Assembly: GCF_905163445.1 (NCBI RefSeq)
Contig: NC_053201.1
Span: 14,332,001 to 14,396,000 of the forward strand
Direction of reading: 5' to 3'
From: Pararge aegeria
Taxonomy: Eukaryota; Arthropoda; Insecta; Lepidoptera; Nymphalidae
DNA length: 64,000 bases
Position 1 is the first letter of the stretch; each line of letters opens with the position of its first letter. Positions 22,445-33,717 of this stretch are shown piece by piece. Under the pieces are notes generated by a model. The model searched no databases. It was not told the DNA's origin and worked only from the letters and a program-made list of their open reading frames with translations. The position numbers and the translations under genes were made by a program.

Positions 22445-22625
22445 TACACATTTTATTCCACTACGAGTTAGCCCTTGACTGTAATGTCACAGGGTGGTAA
22501 GTCAAAGTCAAAGTCAAAAATATATTTATTCAAGTAGGCCCATAAATGGCACTTATGATGCGTACATAACGATAGTTACGATACGACAGTTATATTAAAT
22601 CCATACCCCTAAGCGGTCTCTACGA
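22445..22625 (-). mobile_element. SINE-A fragment interrupted by a J1 tail
   Basis: TTTTATTCCACTACGAGTTA and GCCCTTGACTGTAATGTCAC, then after the LINE ATTAAATCCATACCCCTAAG. The head half is missing. Confidence 0.6.
22501..22582 (-). mobile_element. J1 LINE tail nested in SINE-A
   Basis: GTCAAAGTCAAAGTCAAAAA and CAAGTAGGCCCATAAATGGC sit inside a SINE-A (-) whose parts are at 22,445-22,500 and 22,583-22,625. Confidence 0.7.
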
Positions 22626-22834
22626 GGAGGACCATAAAACATTTAGAAAAACAATACAACCTCTCTTTTCTGTAAGTCGGTTAAAAAACAAGGTTAAACT
22701 CCTAATCTCACGCTGATGCAGTTACCATGTCGTATAACTACACCATTTTAATCGAAGGCGAAACCAAAGATAGACTGGTTCAGGCTGTTTTCACAGCCCA
22801 TTCATCCGTCTTATCATTGCGTTTGTTATCAGTT

Positions 22835-23060
22835 TCCCCGGTCGCGTACGCGCCGCAACGCCGCGCCGGTTCTAAATCCGCGGCGAGTGCGCGGTGTGCG
22901 CACGCGCAGGTCGTTATCCAATTGTTATGTAACGCGCGAGCCGGCGGCGACCTAAAATCCGATCTGCAGCGGCCGAGACGCCGGCCCGATTCCGGTGGAC
23001 CCAGTGCCAGCGGAAATAGGACGCGATTATCGTAGAGACGTCCGCACGCATCCGGTGGTT
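22835..23060. other. CpG-rich island
   Basis: The most CpG-dense stretch left of the FGF exon: GCGTACGCGCCGCAACGCCG, GTGCGCACGCGCAGGTCG, GAGCCGGCGGCGACC, CGGCCGAGACGCCGG. It is open in one frame on both strands, which GC-rich DNA does by chance. No protein family, SINE or LINE match. Candidate promoter, 5' exon or enhancer. Confidence 0.4.
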
Positions 23061-23354
23061 TGTTTAACTCAGTAATAAAACCAGAAGCTACATAGGTGTA
23101 TGCAGATATTAAAGAGTTTGGTTTCCTGTTAAATGAGACTTGCACTACAGTACAAGACTTTTATTTCGGTCTCCGGGTGGAACCTGGGTTGTAGGGATGA
23201 TGCGAGATGCCGTAGTTAACTCTACTAACTAACTCGATCGAATAGTTATACGCAGGTAGAAAATCTCATAATTGGCACTCTGACCAGAGAAAATTCCTCG
23301 AAAGGTTCCGGTTTTAATCCCCAATTTAGAAATTTATAATAACTTATTGTTCTC

Positions 23355-23640
23355 TGAAGCGGTGTCTCTCCAGTGGATAGGACTTCGAAAGCACATTCGG
23401 AAGGCCGGGTCGAACTCCAGCAAGCTCCTCTAACTTTTCTAAGTAAGGTGTTATGTGCGTTTTAAGCAATTCAAATATCACTGGCTTCAACGATAAATGA
23501 AAACATCGTGAGAAAACCAGCATGCCTGAGAGTTCTCCATACTGTTCTCAAAGGTGTGTGGAGTCCACAAATCCGTACTGGGCCAGCGTGGTGAACCTTA
23601 ACCCCTCCTCAATGTGGGAGGAGACCCGTGCAGAGCAGAG
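23355..23640 (+). mobile_element. SINE-C, near full length
   Basis: CGGTGTCTCTCCAGTGGATA, CCTCTAACTTTTCTAAGTAA, CGTGAGAAAACCAGCATGCC, GGGCCAGCGTGGTGAACCTT, CAATGTGGGAGGAGACCCGT. Confidence 0.8.
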
Positions 23641-24179
23641 CAGAATTGTTCTCTGGTACCGCTGATAGAGGAACCGGCGTGTGCTCAATACAGGGCGGTT
23701 AGGCCCAAAATGGGTGGAAAGGATCCGCTAATCGCTGCAAATGCCGCCGCGCCCCGCTCTGCTATATCGGAAAGCGTTTGAGTTAGCAGTTAGCCAGGTT
23801 TCAAGGGTATTCAGAATGTGGTCAGGTCGCTATTATTTGCGCTCCGTATCACCTGCACAGATGTCTCGCGTGCCAGATTTATGATATGTAACGTCCCTCG
23901 AATGTACACCGATCGTGAACTACCTTCACAGTAAAAAGATAATGCCTGGAGTTAGGAAATTGGTGGTGTCCAACCCAAATCCTTTCAAATACGCCCGTCG
24001 ATGGCACTTTTGATACGAAGATTTCATAAAAAAAATGTGCTGGCGTTAAGTCGACACTTACTTGTGTTTGAGCTTGTTAGATCGTGGTGGACGCAGCACT
24101 CACAACACACACAACAAAACAAAAGGAAGGGAACGTTTTTCCTTTTATACCCCTTAGCAATAGTAAAAGGTCAAGGATC
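23641..24179. other. No gene recognised
   Basis: Locally GC-rich near 23,740 (AATGCCGCCGCGCCCCGCTC); a possible J1 scrap near 23,985. Nothing firm. Confidence 0.3.
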
Positions 24180-24322
24180 TTTAAAGCATTTAGGTCTCCT
24201 CCGTGTTAAAACAAATGATATTTAATTGATTTTAACACACATGCAGGTAGAGATGCGTGCCGGGATTCAAACTCAGGCCTCCCGAAAGAAAGCCCGAAAT
24301 CCTACCCACTACGCTACCTTTA
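24180..24322 (-). mobile_element. SINE-C head half
   Basis: CAAATGATATTTAATTGATT, GTGCCGGGATTCAAACTCAG, GCCTCCCGAAAG, CCCACTACGCTACC. Confidence 0.7.
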
Positions 24323-24599
24323 GTAAAACAATATTAATTATAAAATAGAGTAAAACAGAAATCTTACAAAACCGAATTTTAGTTTAAAGCGAACTGCCCG
24401 CTAGTAGATTTGTAATATTCCGATATTAAACTAAGTATTCTAGGTTTCGCTCAGGTTGGTAGACCGCCACGTGTGTTTGGCCACTAAGTAAATACTTGCT
24501 TGATCAGTGCACTTGGAAACATACGGGCTTGGATTATGCGCGGCTATGTCGCGTTATTATTCGGATGGAGTTAGTGGAGTTTCAATCAAAGTTAATTTA

Positions 24600-24692
24600 T
24601 CTAACGTCCAGCCAGTATGTTTATAGTGACTCTACTACCACGCCGTCGCCTAAGGCAGATTCTACCAAGAAGAGCCGGCAATAAATTCAAAT
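24600..24692 (-). mobile_element. J2 LINE 3' end fragment
   Basis: TGTTTATAGTGACTCTACTA followed by GGCAGATTCTACCAAGAAGA and GCCGGCAATAAATTCA; short old copy. Confidence 0.65.
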
Positions 24693-25164
24693 CATTGTTT
24701 TTAGTCTGATTATTATAAATTCGGGGCAAGGCAAAGGCTTCGTTTTTCATGAAATAAAATGATATAGAGCTATCACGTTTCCTCACTGCGGAGGGCTACG
24801 TAGGGGGTACGTAACGTACTGCTACTCTTAAAGATAATATATGTTTATAGTAAGAATTACGTATACCAGCGGCTTAACGTACACACTCCAAACTCCAAAC
24901 TTAAAAAATCAGTTATATTCTTGGGTTAACGCTGCTTAACTTATCCAATAAAAGGTCATCTCTATGAGTAGTTAATTAAAGTAACTATTAAATTAACATT
25001 CGAGAAATTACGATTTTCATTGTAAAGGAAGCAACATTAACTCTATCAAAAACTTTTAGGCGTTGGGCAGTATTCAATTGATTTATTCAGTTTCATGAAA
25101 TATCTCTTATATTTACTTCAATTTTGTTTTCTTTCCACTATTAAATTGAAATTTCACTTTTTAG

Positions 25165-25470
25165 AATTAAACAACATTTTCCTATTATAACGTTAAGGAT
25201 TACTTAAACTATAAAAAAGCTTGGGTGTGAATTGCTCTAACTTCATAGTGAAATATAAATCTACTGTGAGATGATGATAACAGTAAAGAAAAAATTTACC
25301 CGGCTAAGTTTGTTGTGGACTCTTCTTAGACCAGTGCGCGTTTGGAACCCTGGTAGCTTTAGGTTTAGGTTGGCGAACGAAGTTATAACCATCCACTTAC
25401 AATTATGTAAACATATATGTATGAACGCCTGTGATAGGCCTACATGAATACAGAACTTTTGAATTTTGAT
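25165..25470 (+). mobile_element. J1 LINE 3' end
   Basis: AAGGATTACTTAAACTATAA, GCTTGGGTGTGAATTGCTCT, ACCAGTGCGCGTTTGGAACC, ACGCCTGTGATAGGCCTACA. Confidence 0.78.
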
Positions 25471-25769
25471 CAAATTGCAACACTTTACTGTACCTACGTA
25501 AGTATTGAAAATGGTAAGTCTATGAAAAGTTTAACTGTAAATAGTAAAAATTAAATCTAATTACAATCGTTTATTCTCAAAACAATAAGCTATCAAAGAG
25601 GCAAAGTTATCCACGACTAAACTTTGTTGCATTTATGTCAACATATTCAAATGTGTGCGCAGTTGAAACAAAATATTTGTGAATCTCTGTACTCTTTGCT
25701 GATGTAACGTATTTTGAAACTAGAATTACGTATGTATACTTTTCATTTCAATACATAATACGGAGATAT

Positions 25770-25982
25770 TAGTTCATCCTACTAATATTATAAATGCGAA
25801 AATTTGTTAGGATGGATGGATGGATGATGTTTTCACGCAAAAACTACTAAACCAGTTTGACTGAATTTTGGATAACTGAATTGATACATAGGCTTGTTAT
25901 CTCGGAACAATATTCATTACCCGCAGGATTTATGAAAAATCCAAAAAACCGCGCACGAAGCAGTAAGTAACAGCTGGTAATC
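25770..25982 (+). mobile_element. HEL
   Basis: ATCCTACTAATATTATAAAT, TTTTCACGCAAAAACTACTA, and a worn end GCACGAAGCAGTAAGTAACA. A second 5' start (ATTAATACTATAAATGCGTA) follows at 25,986. Confidence 0.68.
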
Positions 25983-26334
25983 CATATTAATACTATAAAT
26001 GCGTAAGGGTGCTTATTTGTTTGTTTGTCCTTACCCTAACACAGCAACTTATCGATGGATAATGACGGACGGTACGGTTAGGACAGTAAATTTACGTAGG
26101 CTAGATTAGGTGCATATTTTTATTCCTGCAAAATAATATCAGTACGGTGTTAAATAAGTATAATTTAAGTAAAATGACAATATAAACACTTGTTCATATA
26201 AGTTATTGCCAGTTTACTTTAGACAGTTGCTTTTAAGACAATCGTCAGAGATATTTATACAAGTTTTTTTAGTGTGAGATAGGGCAAGGTGACCTAACTT
26301 CATTAAGGGCCATTTAGCTACTACTATAGTGAAA

Positions 26335-26585
26335 ATTGGTAATCAACTTACAACGAACTTGTTTTATTTCACTACAAGTTATCCCTAGACTGCTGTCACC
26401 TGTTGGTAAGTGATGATGCAGTCTAAGATGGTAACGGGCTACCCTGTAAGGGGTATGGCAGTTATATTTAACACATACCGCTAGTCGCTTTACACGCGGC
26501 ATCGTACCGGAACGGTGAAACGTTTAGCGGCACGTCGGTAGGGTGATAACAAGCCACGGCTTCCACCAGCAGGGCCACAAACAAA
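26335..26585 (-). mobile_element. SINE-A
   Basis: TTTTATTTCACTACAAGTTA, GATGATGCAGTCTAAGATGG, GGCATCGTACCGGAACGGTG, TAGGGTGATAACAAGCCACG. The head is missing. Confidence 0.75.
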
Positions 26586-26892
26586 CACTCTATCTCTCTA
26601 TTCCATTAAGTAAACCTCCTCGGCATCAATTCATACATATTTTATAGACCATTCGTTCACGAGTAGTTGTTCTATTAGCACGTTTGCTCGCGAGTTTCCA
26701 AACGGTAAATAACGTCACATGTCCGAGCATGTTACGCCACCGGAGACAGGGTGGCCAATACGTCCATAATTTTCCAGATTGTCCTATTCTTCACGAAGTT
26801 GCTACATTATCTGAGGTTTACTCGACTTAAATTTTACGACCGCCTAGCATATAACCACCAAATAGCCCCGTTTGTATACGGCCGCGATGATT

Positions 26893-27145
26893 GAATAAAT
26901 AAATAAATATACTACGGCAATACACACATCGCCATCCAGCCCCAAAGCAAGCGCAGCCTGTGTCATGGGTGCCTGATGAATATTTTTTTTTAATGAATAA
27001 TATAGATAAATACTTATAAAATACATATAAACACCCAGACACTGAAAAACATTCCCGTTCATCACACAAACATTTTCCAGTTGTGGGAATCGAACCCACG
27101 GCCTTTGACCCAGAAAGCTGCCCACTGCGCCAATCGGCTGTCAAA
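26893..27145 (-). mobile_element. SINE-B, full length
   Basis: AATAAATATACTACGGCAAT, GCCATCCAGCCCCAAAGCAA, ACACCCAGACACTGAAAAAC, TGTGGGAATCGAACCCACGG, TGCGCCAATCGGCTGTC. Confidence 0.83.
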
Positions 27146-28228
27146 ATAATTCTCTTAATAAAGAAGCTTTGATTTATATTCGATAAAAAACTAATAGCTT
27201 TTTGGATTGAAACTTCTTTAGAATCGTTGTGTTTGATACTCGATGAAACGAAAATGTATCACGATAAATAAAGAAACAGATAAATGTGCAGAGGATGAGA
27301 ATACATTAAAGATTTTGTTTCCTATTTTAATTAATGACTTACCATGAAAACTGAATAATATGTAGATAAAGAAACAAAACAGAAACACATATATCTGTAG
27401 GAAATGTTTTAAGCTTGATACAATATAATGAACCTTTCATTTATCCTAATACTGCTGATACTCTATATCCATCTGAATCTCTCGTACGCACTTTTCAGAA
27501 GTTTTACTTCTGTGTGTGAATGAATTGCACAGGGTTTTTCGTATTTTGTTTATCCAAAATGATTGTCACATAACCTGGGCGGTTACGTGGTAATCAATTT
27601 TGGCCCGCTGGAACTGTACTAGATTTATTAGCTGATGGTAACAACGAGACAGGGTGCAATGTTACCTATACCCCCTGAACTGTTTTAAGGCAGCATCTGA
27701 GTACATAGCTAACTTAATTACCTGTTATATATATCACATCGAGTTAGCGCTAACAAACTGCTATTGTCCAAGAGCTTAGTTAGAAAACATTTACTTAGTA
27801 ACCCTTATCCTACTTTTGTAATTTTAAATATGGCGACCTTACCTAAGCTGTCTTTTATTGTTTCTTAATACAACTTTATGAAAATTAAAGACAGTTTTGT
27901 ATTAGCATATTATTATAATATAATATAGTTGGGTTTATCAAAGATTATTTTTTCAACGTGTTTTTTTTAAATAGAGGAGACACAAATGTGCAGAGAAATT
28001 TATGATAATAACTTCAAAATGGTAACTTTTAAGTTGAATGGTTCTTTTAATGTTAATATTCAGTTATACACTTTTATATCTATAGTAAAAAGAGGAGCTA
28101 ATGCGTTTAGTGTAGTTAGGTTGTCTGTTACCACTTTGAAAAAAAAAAACTTCTCGGTGGTATTTGAAGTGGTTTTTGCATGACCTAGGTATTCTCACCA
28201 TATCCGACATCATGTTTTTAAATATATT
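27146..28228. other. No gene recognised
   Basis: AT-rich target region of the RTE-A insertion; nothing assigned. Confidence 0.4.
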
Positions 28229-28236
28229 ATATAGTT

Positions 28237-30676
28237 CAGTAGTCAGGGGATTTCAACGCGAGGCTGGGCAAGCGAAGCGGTGCAGAGCTGAGAGTGGGGC
28301 AATTTGGATATGGGCAACGGAACGAACGGGGCCAAATGCTGGCCGACTTTATGGAGAAGGAGGGCCTCTTTATGATGAACTCCTTCTTCGAAAAGCGGCC
28401 GCACAGGAAATGGACCTGGCTGAGCCCCGATGGTTCGACGAGAAATGAGATCGACTTTATCATGTCGACCAAACGGCATATATTCAATGATGTCTCTGTG
28501 ATCAACAGGGTGAAAACCGGGAGCGATCACCGTATGGTAAGAGGCACATTGAATATAAATGTAAAGCTGGAAAGGGTCAGACTGGTAAAGTCTACGCTCC
28601 GGCCTACTCGTGCTCATATCCAAAACCCCGAGAGCTTTCAACTGGAGCTGCAAAACCGGTTTGATTGCCTGGACTGCGATTCTGTGGACGATCTTAACAA
28701 CAGGCTTGTGGAAACTGTCCTTACGGTTGGGTCCAAGTTCTTTAAGACCCACCGTAAACATAGAACCAAAAAGTTCTCAGCCCATACACTCGGGCTTATG
28801 GAGAAGAGACAAGAAATGAGACTACAGTCTTCAAAAGATGCGTCTGAATATCGGCGTATTAATAGACAGATCTCGAAGTTGCAGACGAAAGACTTGCGAC
28901 ACTTTAACACTGAGAAAATTAAAGTCGCCATTGAGCGCAACAAAGGCTCGAAAGTGTTCGCAAGAGATCTGTCTATCGGACAGAGCCTGTTGACTCGCCT
29001 GAAGACTGACAATGGTAGTCTCATATCTTCTAAACCAGAGATCCTGAGTGAGGTTGAGAAATTCTATGGACAGTTATACACCTCAACACAAAAGCCTGTT
29101 GAAAGTTTGGCTAAAGACCCTAGAGCCAAATTGACCCGACACTTCACTGAAGATATCCCGGACGTCAGCCTTTACGAGATTAGTATGGCTCTCAAACAAC
29201 TTAAGAACAACAAGGCACCGGGTGATGACGGAATCACAGCAGAACTCCTGAAAGCGGGTGGAAAACCGATACTTAAAGTCCTTCAGCGGTTGTTCAATTC
29301 CGTCATTCATCAAGGCACAACGCCAGAGGCATGGCACAGGAGCGTGGTTGTTCTGTTCTTCAAAAAAGGTGATAATACCTTGCTGAAGAACTACCGACCT
29401 ATCTCGCTGTTGAGCCATGTCTACAAGTTGTTCTCAAGAGTCATTACGAATCGTCTCGCGAATAGGTTCGACGACTTCCAGCCTCCTGAACAAGCCGGTT
29501 TCCGAAAGGGCTTCAGTACCATAGACCACATACATACGCTGCGGCAGGTTATACAGAAGACTCAAGAGTATAACCGGCCACTTTGCTTAGCGTTTGTGGA
29601 CTATGAGAAAGCCTTTGATTCGGTGGAAACCTGGGCTGTGTTAAGGTCACTGCAGAGATGCCGAATTGACTACCGGTACATCGAAGTTTTGAAGTGTTTG
29701 TACAAAAACGCCACTATGTCAGTCCGTATACAGGACCAGACTACGAAACCGATCCAACTGCAGCGAGGAGTGCGACAGGGAGATGTTATCTCCCCGAAGC
29801 TGTTTACCGCTGCGTTGGAGGACGTTTTTAAGCTTCTGGATTGGAACGGGCTTGGCATCAACATTAACGGCGAGTACATCACTCAACTTCGGTTTGCCGA
29901 CGATGTAGTCATAATGGCAGAGACTCTGGAAGACCTTAATGCGATGCTCAATGACCTCAGCAGAGTTTCTCAACAGGTGGGCCTTCGTATGAACATGAGC
30001 AAGACGAAAATTATGTCTAACGCTCATGTTCCGCTCCACCCAATAATTGTTGGGAACTCTGCACTCGAAATTGTAGACGAGTATATATACCTAGGACACA
30101 AGATCCAGTTAGGTAGGTCCAATTTCGAGAAAGAGGTAAACCGCCGAATCCAACTCGGATGGGCAGCGTTCGGGAAACTTCGTGACATCTTCTCGTCCAA
30201 AATCCCCCAGTGCCTGAAGACTAAAGTCTTCGAACAGTGCGTGTTGCCAGTGATGACTTACGGATCAGAGACATGGTCGCTAACTATGGGCCTCATAAGA
30301 AGGCTCAGAGTCACTCAGCGGGCGATGGAGAGAGCTATGTTAGGAGTATCTCTACGTGATCAAATCAGAAATGAGGAGATCCGTAGAAGAACTAGAGTTA
30401 CCGACATAGCTCAGCGAGTTGCGAAGCTGAAGTGGCAATGGGCGGGGCACATAGCTCGGAGAACCGATGGACGTTGGGGTCTTAAGGTGCTGGAATGGCG
30501 ACCCCGCACCGGTAAACGCAGCGTAGGTCGGCCCCAAACGAGGTGGACAGATGACATCAGGCGAGTAGCTGGGAGCCGTTGGAGGCAAGCGGCCCAGGAC
30601 CGTGCATTGTGGAACTCCCTACAAAAGACCTATGTCCAGCAGTGGACGTCAATTGGTTGAGATGATGATGATGATG
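28237..30676 (+). mobile_element. RTE-A LINE insertion, 5'-truncated, with an 8-bp target duplication
   Basis: The coding part is followed within a few bases by a (GAT)n tail, the short tandem tail typical of RTE elements. ATATAGTT occurs at 28,229-28,236 just before the truncation point and again at 30,677-30,684 just after the tail, a likely target-site duplication. This is the reference copy for the other RTE-A pieces in the window. Confidence 0.85.
28246..30660 (+). CDS. RTE-clade non-LTR retrotransposon polyprotein (endonuclease C-terminal part plus reverse transcriptase), 5'-truncated
   Basis: Open for 805 codons to TGA at 30,658-30,660. It begins inside the apurinic-like endonuclease domain at GDFNARLG (residues 1-8), continues with RNEIDFIM and the last endonuclease motif GSDHRM (near residue 90). 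The reverse transcriptase follows: KNYRPISLLS (about 382), FVDYEKAFDS with a catalytic Asp (about 449), GVRQGDVISP (about 508), FADDVVIMAE with the catalytic Asp pair (about 548), then GLRMNMSKTKIM and the YLGH box. The C-terminus is WAGHIARRTDG and TRWTDDIRRVAG, usual for RTE elements of insects. All catalytic RT residues are present and no stop or frameshift is seen, so the copy is young, but it lacks its 5' UTR and endonuclease N-terminus and has no start codon of its own. An in-frame TAG (28,240) sits just upstream. Confidence 0.93.
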   Translation, partial: GDFNARLGKRSGAELRVGQFGYGQRNERGQMLADFMEKEGLFMMNSFFEKRPHRKWTWLSPDGSTRNEIDFIMSTKRHIFNDVSVINRVKTGSDHRMVRGTLNINVKLERVRLVKSTLRPTRAHIQNPESFQLELQNRFDCLDCDSVDDLNNRLVETVLTVGSKFFKTHRKHRTKKFSAHTLGLMEKRQEMRLQSSKDASEYRRINRQISKLQTKDLRHFNTEKIKVAIERNKGSKVFARDLSIGQSLLTRLKTDNGSLISSKPEILSEVEKFYGQLYTSTQKPVESLAKDPRAKLTRHFTEDIPDVSLYEISMALKQLKNNKAPGDDGITAELLKAGGKPILKVLQRLFNSVIHQGTTPEAWHRSVVVLFFKKGDNTLLKNYRPISLLSHVYKLFSRVITNRLANRFDDFQPPEQAGFRKGFSTIDHIHTLRQVIQKTQEYNRPLCLAFVDYEKAFDSVETWAVLRSLQRCRIDYRYIEVLKCLYKNATMSVRIQDQTTKPIQLQRGVRQGDVISPKLFTAALEDVFKLLDWNGLGININGEYITQLRFADDVVIMAETLEDLNAMLNDLSRVSQQVGLRMNMSKTKIMSNAHVPLHPIIVGNSALEIVDEYIYLGHKIQLGRSNFEKEVNRRIQLGWAAFGKLRDIFSSKIPQCLKTKVFEQCVLPVMTYGSETWSLTMGLIRRLRVTQRAMERAMLGVSLRDQIRNEEIRRRTRVTDIAQRVAKLKWQWAGHIARRTDGRWGLKVLEWRPRTGKRSVGRPQTRWTDDIRRVAGSRWRQAAQDRALWNSLQKTYVQQWTSIG

Positions 30677-30925
30677 ATATAGTTAAAGTGTAGCAAGAGC
30701 ATTGCTGACTTGGTTTATTTAAAAAAAATTAATTTCCTAAACGTTTTTCAAAGTTATTAGAGATAGGTTGGAATAAATTTTATATCGTACCGGCCTTCAT
30801 TTACGCGAATTTCATAATCAATATTTTATGTTTTAGTCACATCATAAACTGAAACGATGAATTAACAAGTAAATAATATTTTTTTCTTGTACCTTCGATA
30901 CACCTAATACCTAGTTTGATTGGAA

Positions 30926-31200
30926 TGCGTGATGAAATCAGATATGAGGAGATCTGCCGAAGAACTAAAGTTACCGACATAGCTTAACGAGTCGCGAACC
31001 TCAAGTCGCAATAGGCGGGGCACATAGCTCGGAGAAAAGTTGGACTTTGGGGTCTCACTGTATTGGTTTGGCGACCCCGCACCAGTAAACGCAGCGTTGA
31101 ACCCCCAAAGAGGTGGACAGACGATATTAAACCAGTCGATGGAAGCCGCTGGAAAAGACCTATGTCCAGCAGCGAACGTCAATTGGTTGAAGTGATGACC
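30926..31200 (+). mobile_element. RTE-A 3' fragment, old copy
   Basis: Starts at CGTGATGAAATCAGATATGA and follows the last 100 or so codons of the copy just upstream with many substitutions, in-frame stops and a deletion before AAAAGACCTATGTCCAGCAG. It ends TTGGTTGAAGTGATGA. It is more diverged than 28,237-30,676, so it is an independent older insertion and not a tandem duplicate. Confidence 0.85.
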
Positions 31201-32149
31201 TATTTTGATTCTATGATATTCTATTTGATATTACACTGATAGGTCACGGGCCTTTCCTCTGATATGGAACCTAGACCCACGACCCTGCGCTAATGCGGAT
31301 TTGCGCGAAATTTTATTTGGGTGCTAAATTAATGAAACGATGAATGTTTGCTGGCCCGAGAAATGATATTTTAAGGTCTTCCATTAAATTGCTCGAATCT
31401 ATGCCAAATATTTTGCAGACGTCGCGAAGCTTTGTTATAACGTCCAGACACACTATTATTAATTTTATATATTAAGGTCGACCAAATTGATGTGAAAATA
31501 TGTACTACCTATATATTCCAAGTTTTGTACATAGTCTGCGTGCGTGTGTGCATGTGTGTGTGTGTGTGTGGGAATGTGTGTGTGGCGTCATTTATTTCAA
31601 GTAGACCTAGTTTATAAGGACCACTAGAATAATGTTCACTACATTGATCGGGGAATTAATAATTGTGCGCAAAAGACTTTATCCAAGAGTTATATTTTAT
31701 GTTATTGTTTGCCCCGGGAAAATTAAAAGTTTTTTGAACCCAGTCTGGCGATGCCATGAACGTATTGTGTAAGGCCAGGATTTGCATAGTCAATGTTCTA
31801 AGATTTAGTGTCTTTGTGAATCTGCGGCTATAAATCAAGGAAAACGTGATGATACTGCTCAGGTTTACACGCATTCCTATTTGCACCGTTAGCCAATACG
31901 GACACTGTTATGATAAAGGAAAAGGTCGAAATCTTCTGCTATTCTTATGCACCTACTAGAAAAGAAACTAATTGATCAAAGTATATTAGGTACGTCTGAT
32001 TTATTCAAGAAGTGTTCAAGGTTACTAAATTATATATTCCTACGCACTACCCACTAAAAAATGTGAAAAACATTATTTTAGTTAACAAATCGACGATTCG
32101 CTTTTTTCATGCAATATATGCTAAAAAGCAAGAAAAAGGTATTTTCTTG
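31201..32149. other. No gene recognised
   Basis: A minus-strand open frame at 31,656-31,886 (76 codons, WVQKTFNFPG) resembles no family I know and may be part of an old LINE. A (GT)n tract and a scrap with TTTATTTCAAGTAGACCTAG are also present. Confidence 0.3.
31538..31583. repeat. (GT)n microsatellite
   Basis: Interrupted GT dinucleotides. Confidence 0.9.
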
Positions 32150-32345
32150 CCTTTTGAAGCGGTGATAGCCCACTACGGCTTCACTTTCGCGGCTAAGCTC
32201 GAATCCTAAGACTCCCAAACCTCTAACTTTTCGAAGTTATGTGCGTTTTAAGTAATAAAAATATCACTTGCTTCAATGGTGGAGGTAAAGATCGGTAGCA
32301 AGCATGCTTGAGAGTTGTCCATAGTGTTTTCAAATGCGTGTGCGT
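32150..32345 (+). mobile_element. SINE-C
   Basis: AAGCGGTGATAGCCCACTAC, CCTCTAACTTTTCGAAGTTA, CTTGCTTCAATGGTGGAGG, TTGAGAGTTGTCCATAGTGT. Confidence 0.75.
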
Positions 32346-32689
32346 GTTTCTACAGCATTTCTATGTCATTGCTACGTAAAACTACCAAGTTACTGTAGCA
32401 TATACTTGTATAACGTTCGATTTTTTTTCTGCTGCATGAAACGACGCAATTAAATGCACTCACGCGGACGAATTTGCAGCAACCGCTACTATGAAAATAT
32501 CTAGTTTGTAGCAAAACTTTGCGCTATCCAAGACTTTGGCCGCGATGTTTAAAAATCCTGTGTGAATCGTTTGTATTCTTGTAGCTACTTAGAGGCCAAG
32601 TTGCAAGCTTTGCATCTGATTGATCTTTATGCAAAGTTTCATAAATATCGGTTTATCTGCTAGGCCGTGTATCCCTATCCCTATCCCTA

Positions 32690-33112
32690 CTAATATTATA
32701 AATGTATGTTTGTTTGTTACGCTTTCACGCAAAAAATACTAAACCGATCCTCATCAAACTTTGTACACATATTCTTGGAAGAGTTAGAAGTAATATAGGA
32801 TACTTTTTATCCCGACATTAAGCTCGGTTCCTTTGGGAGAGGGCATGAAAATGTTTGACGATTTTACACCATAACTCCGAGAAATTATAACCGATTGAAA
32901 TAATTATTTTTGTACTATAGAGGTTATAATATTTGTTTAATTTTGCCCAAACATTGTGTAGATCTGATGAATGTGTTTGGAGATAGAGGGCAGAACTCCA
33001 CAGCGAACAGCATCAAACCCCTCATTTATTTAGAACTATAACTAAATTGAATGCCACATCAAAAAACAAAATCAAACGCAGACGAAGTCGCGGGCAATAG
33101 CCTGTAGCTAAT
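32690..33112 (+). mobile_element. HEL, Lep1-like
   Basis: CCCTACTAATATTATAAATG to CGCAGACGAAGTCGCGGGCA and CTGTAGCT. Colinear throughout with 55,547-55,993. Confidence 0.82.
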
Positions 33113-33227
33113 AAAGGCAACTTTTTAAGGGAATGTAAATAAAAGGTATCCTATTCCTATTTACAAGATGCAAGCTTTATATGTACAAGAATGTGCCAAA
33201 TTTCATTACGATTTAGAAGTAGCAGAG

Positions 33228-33717
33228 CTTTTGTGACACAGCTCTTCCAAGCAAGTACCATCGCCATGCTTATTTCTGCCGCTAAGCAGCATTGTTGCAT
33301 TGCTGGTTTCCGAAGGGCGTGGTTACCGGTGTCATAACAGGCTCATGAGAAAGGCAAACGACTAAGACACCTGGAGGTATCTTTGCATCGTTCGAGCACA
33401 TGTAGGTCTGAAGTGTATCGATAATGCAGTCGTATTTATATCAAAATACCCACCAACTCAATGTCAAGAACATTGGTTATTAGTCAAATATAATTTTAAT
33501 TGTTTCTTAAAAACTACCTATTAACTAATTAATAATTATTAGGGTATTTGTAAAATCCTAATCAATTTAATAAAATGTCTGGAAAATATGAATTTGTAGT
33601 TATCAAAAGTTTCGTTGTTTACCCACTTTATAAAATTACTGTAACATTTAACACCTACGTTTCAAATTGATTGACACAGGGCGGCATGTTGCAGGACGTG
33701 CTCCTTGCATGCCCTGA
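33228..33717 (+). mobile_element. Rep-E (+) split by Rep-H
   Basis: 33,228-33,352 (AGCTTTTGTGACACAGCTCT, GCTTATTTCTGCCGCTAAGC, GGGCGTGGTTACCGG) and 33,644-33,717 (TTTAACACCTACG, GACACAGGGCGGCATGTTGC). A J1 LINE starts immediately after. Confidence 0.75.
33353..33643 (+). mobile_element. Rep-H, about 290 bp, class unknown
   Basis: Inserted in Rep-E. Starts near AAACGACTAAGACACC and ends near AAATTACTGTAACA. A second copy lies inverted at 34,556-34,866. No terminal inverted repeats, tail or ORF seen. Confidence 0.65.

Noticed and set aside
22727..23145. Open frames on both strands over the CpG island
   Set aside because: High GC removes stop codons by chance; no family resemblance, and both strands are open equally.
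31656..31886. 76-codon minus-strand frame as a host exon
   Set aside because: Lacks splice sites that make sense, sits between LINE scraps and resembles no protein I know; possibly an old LINE piece.
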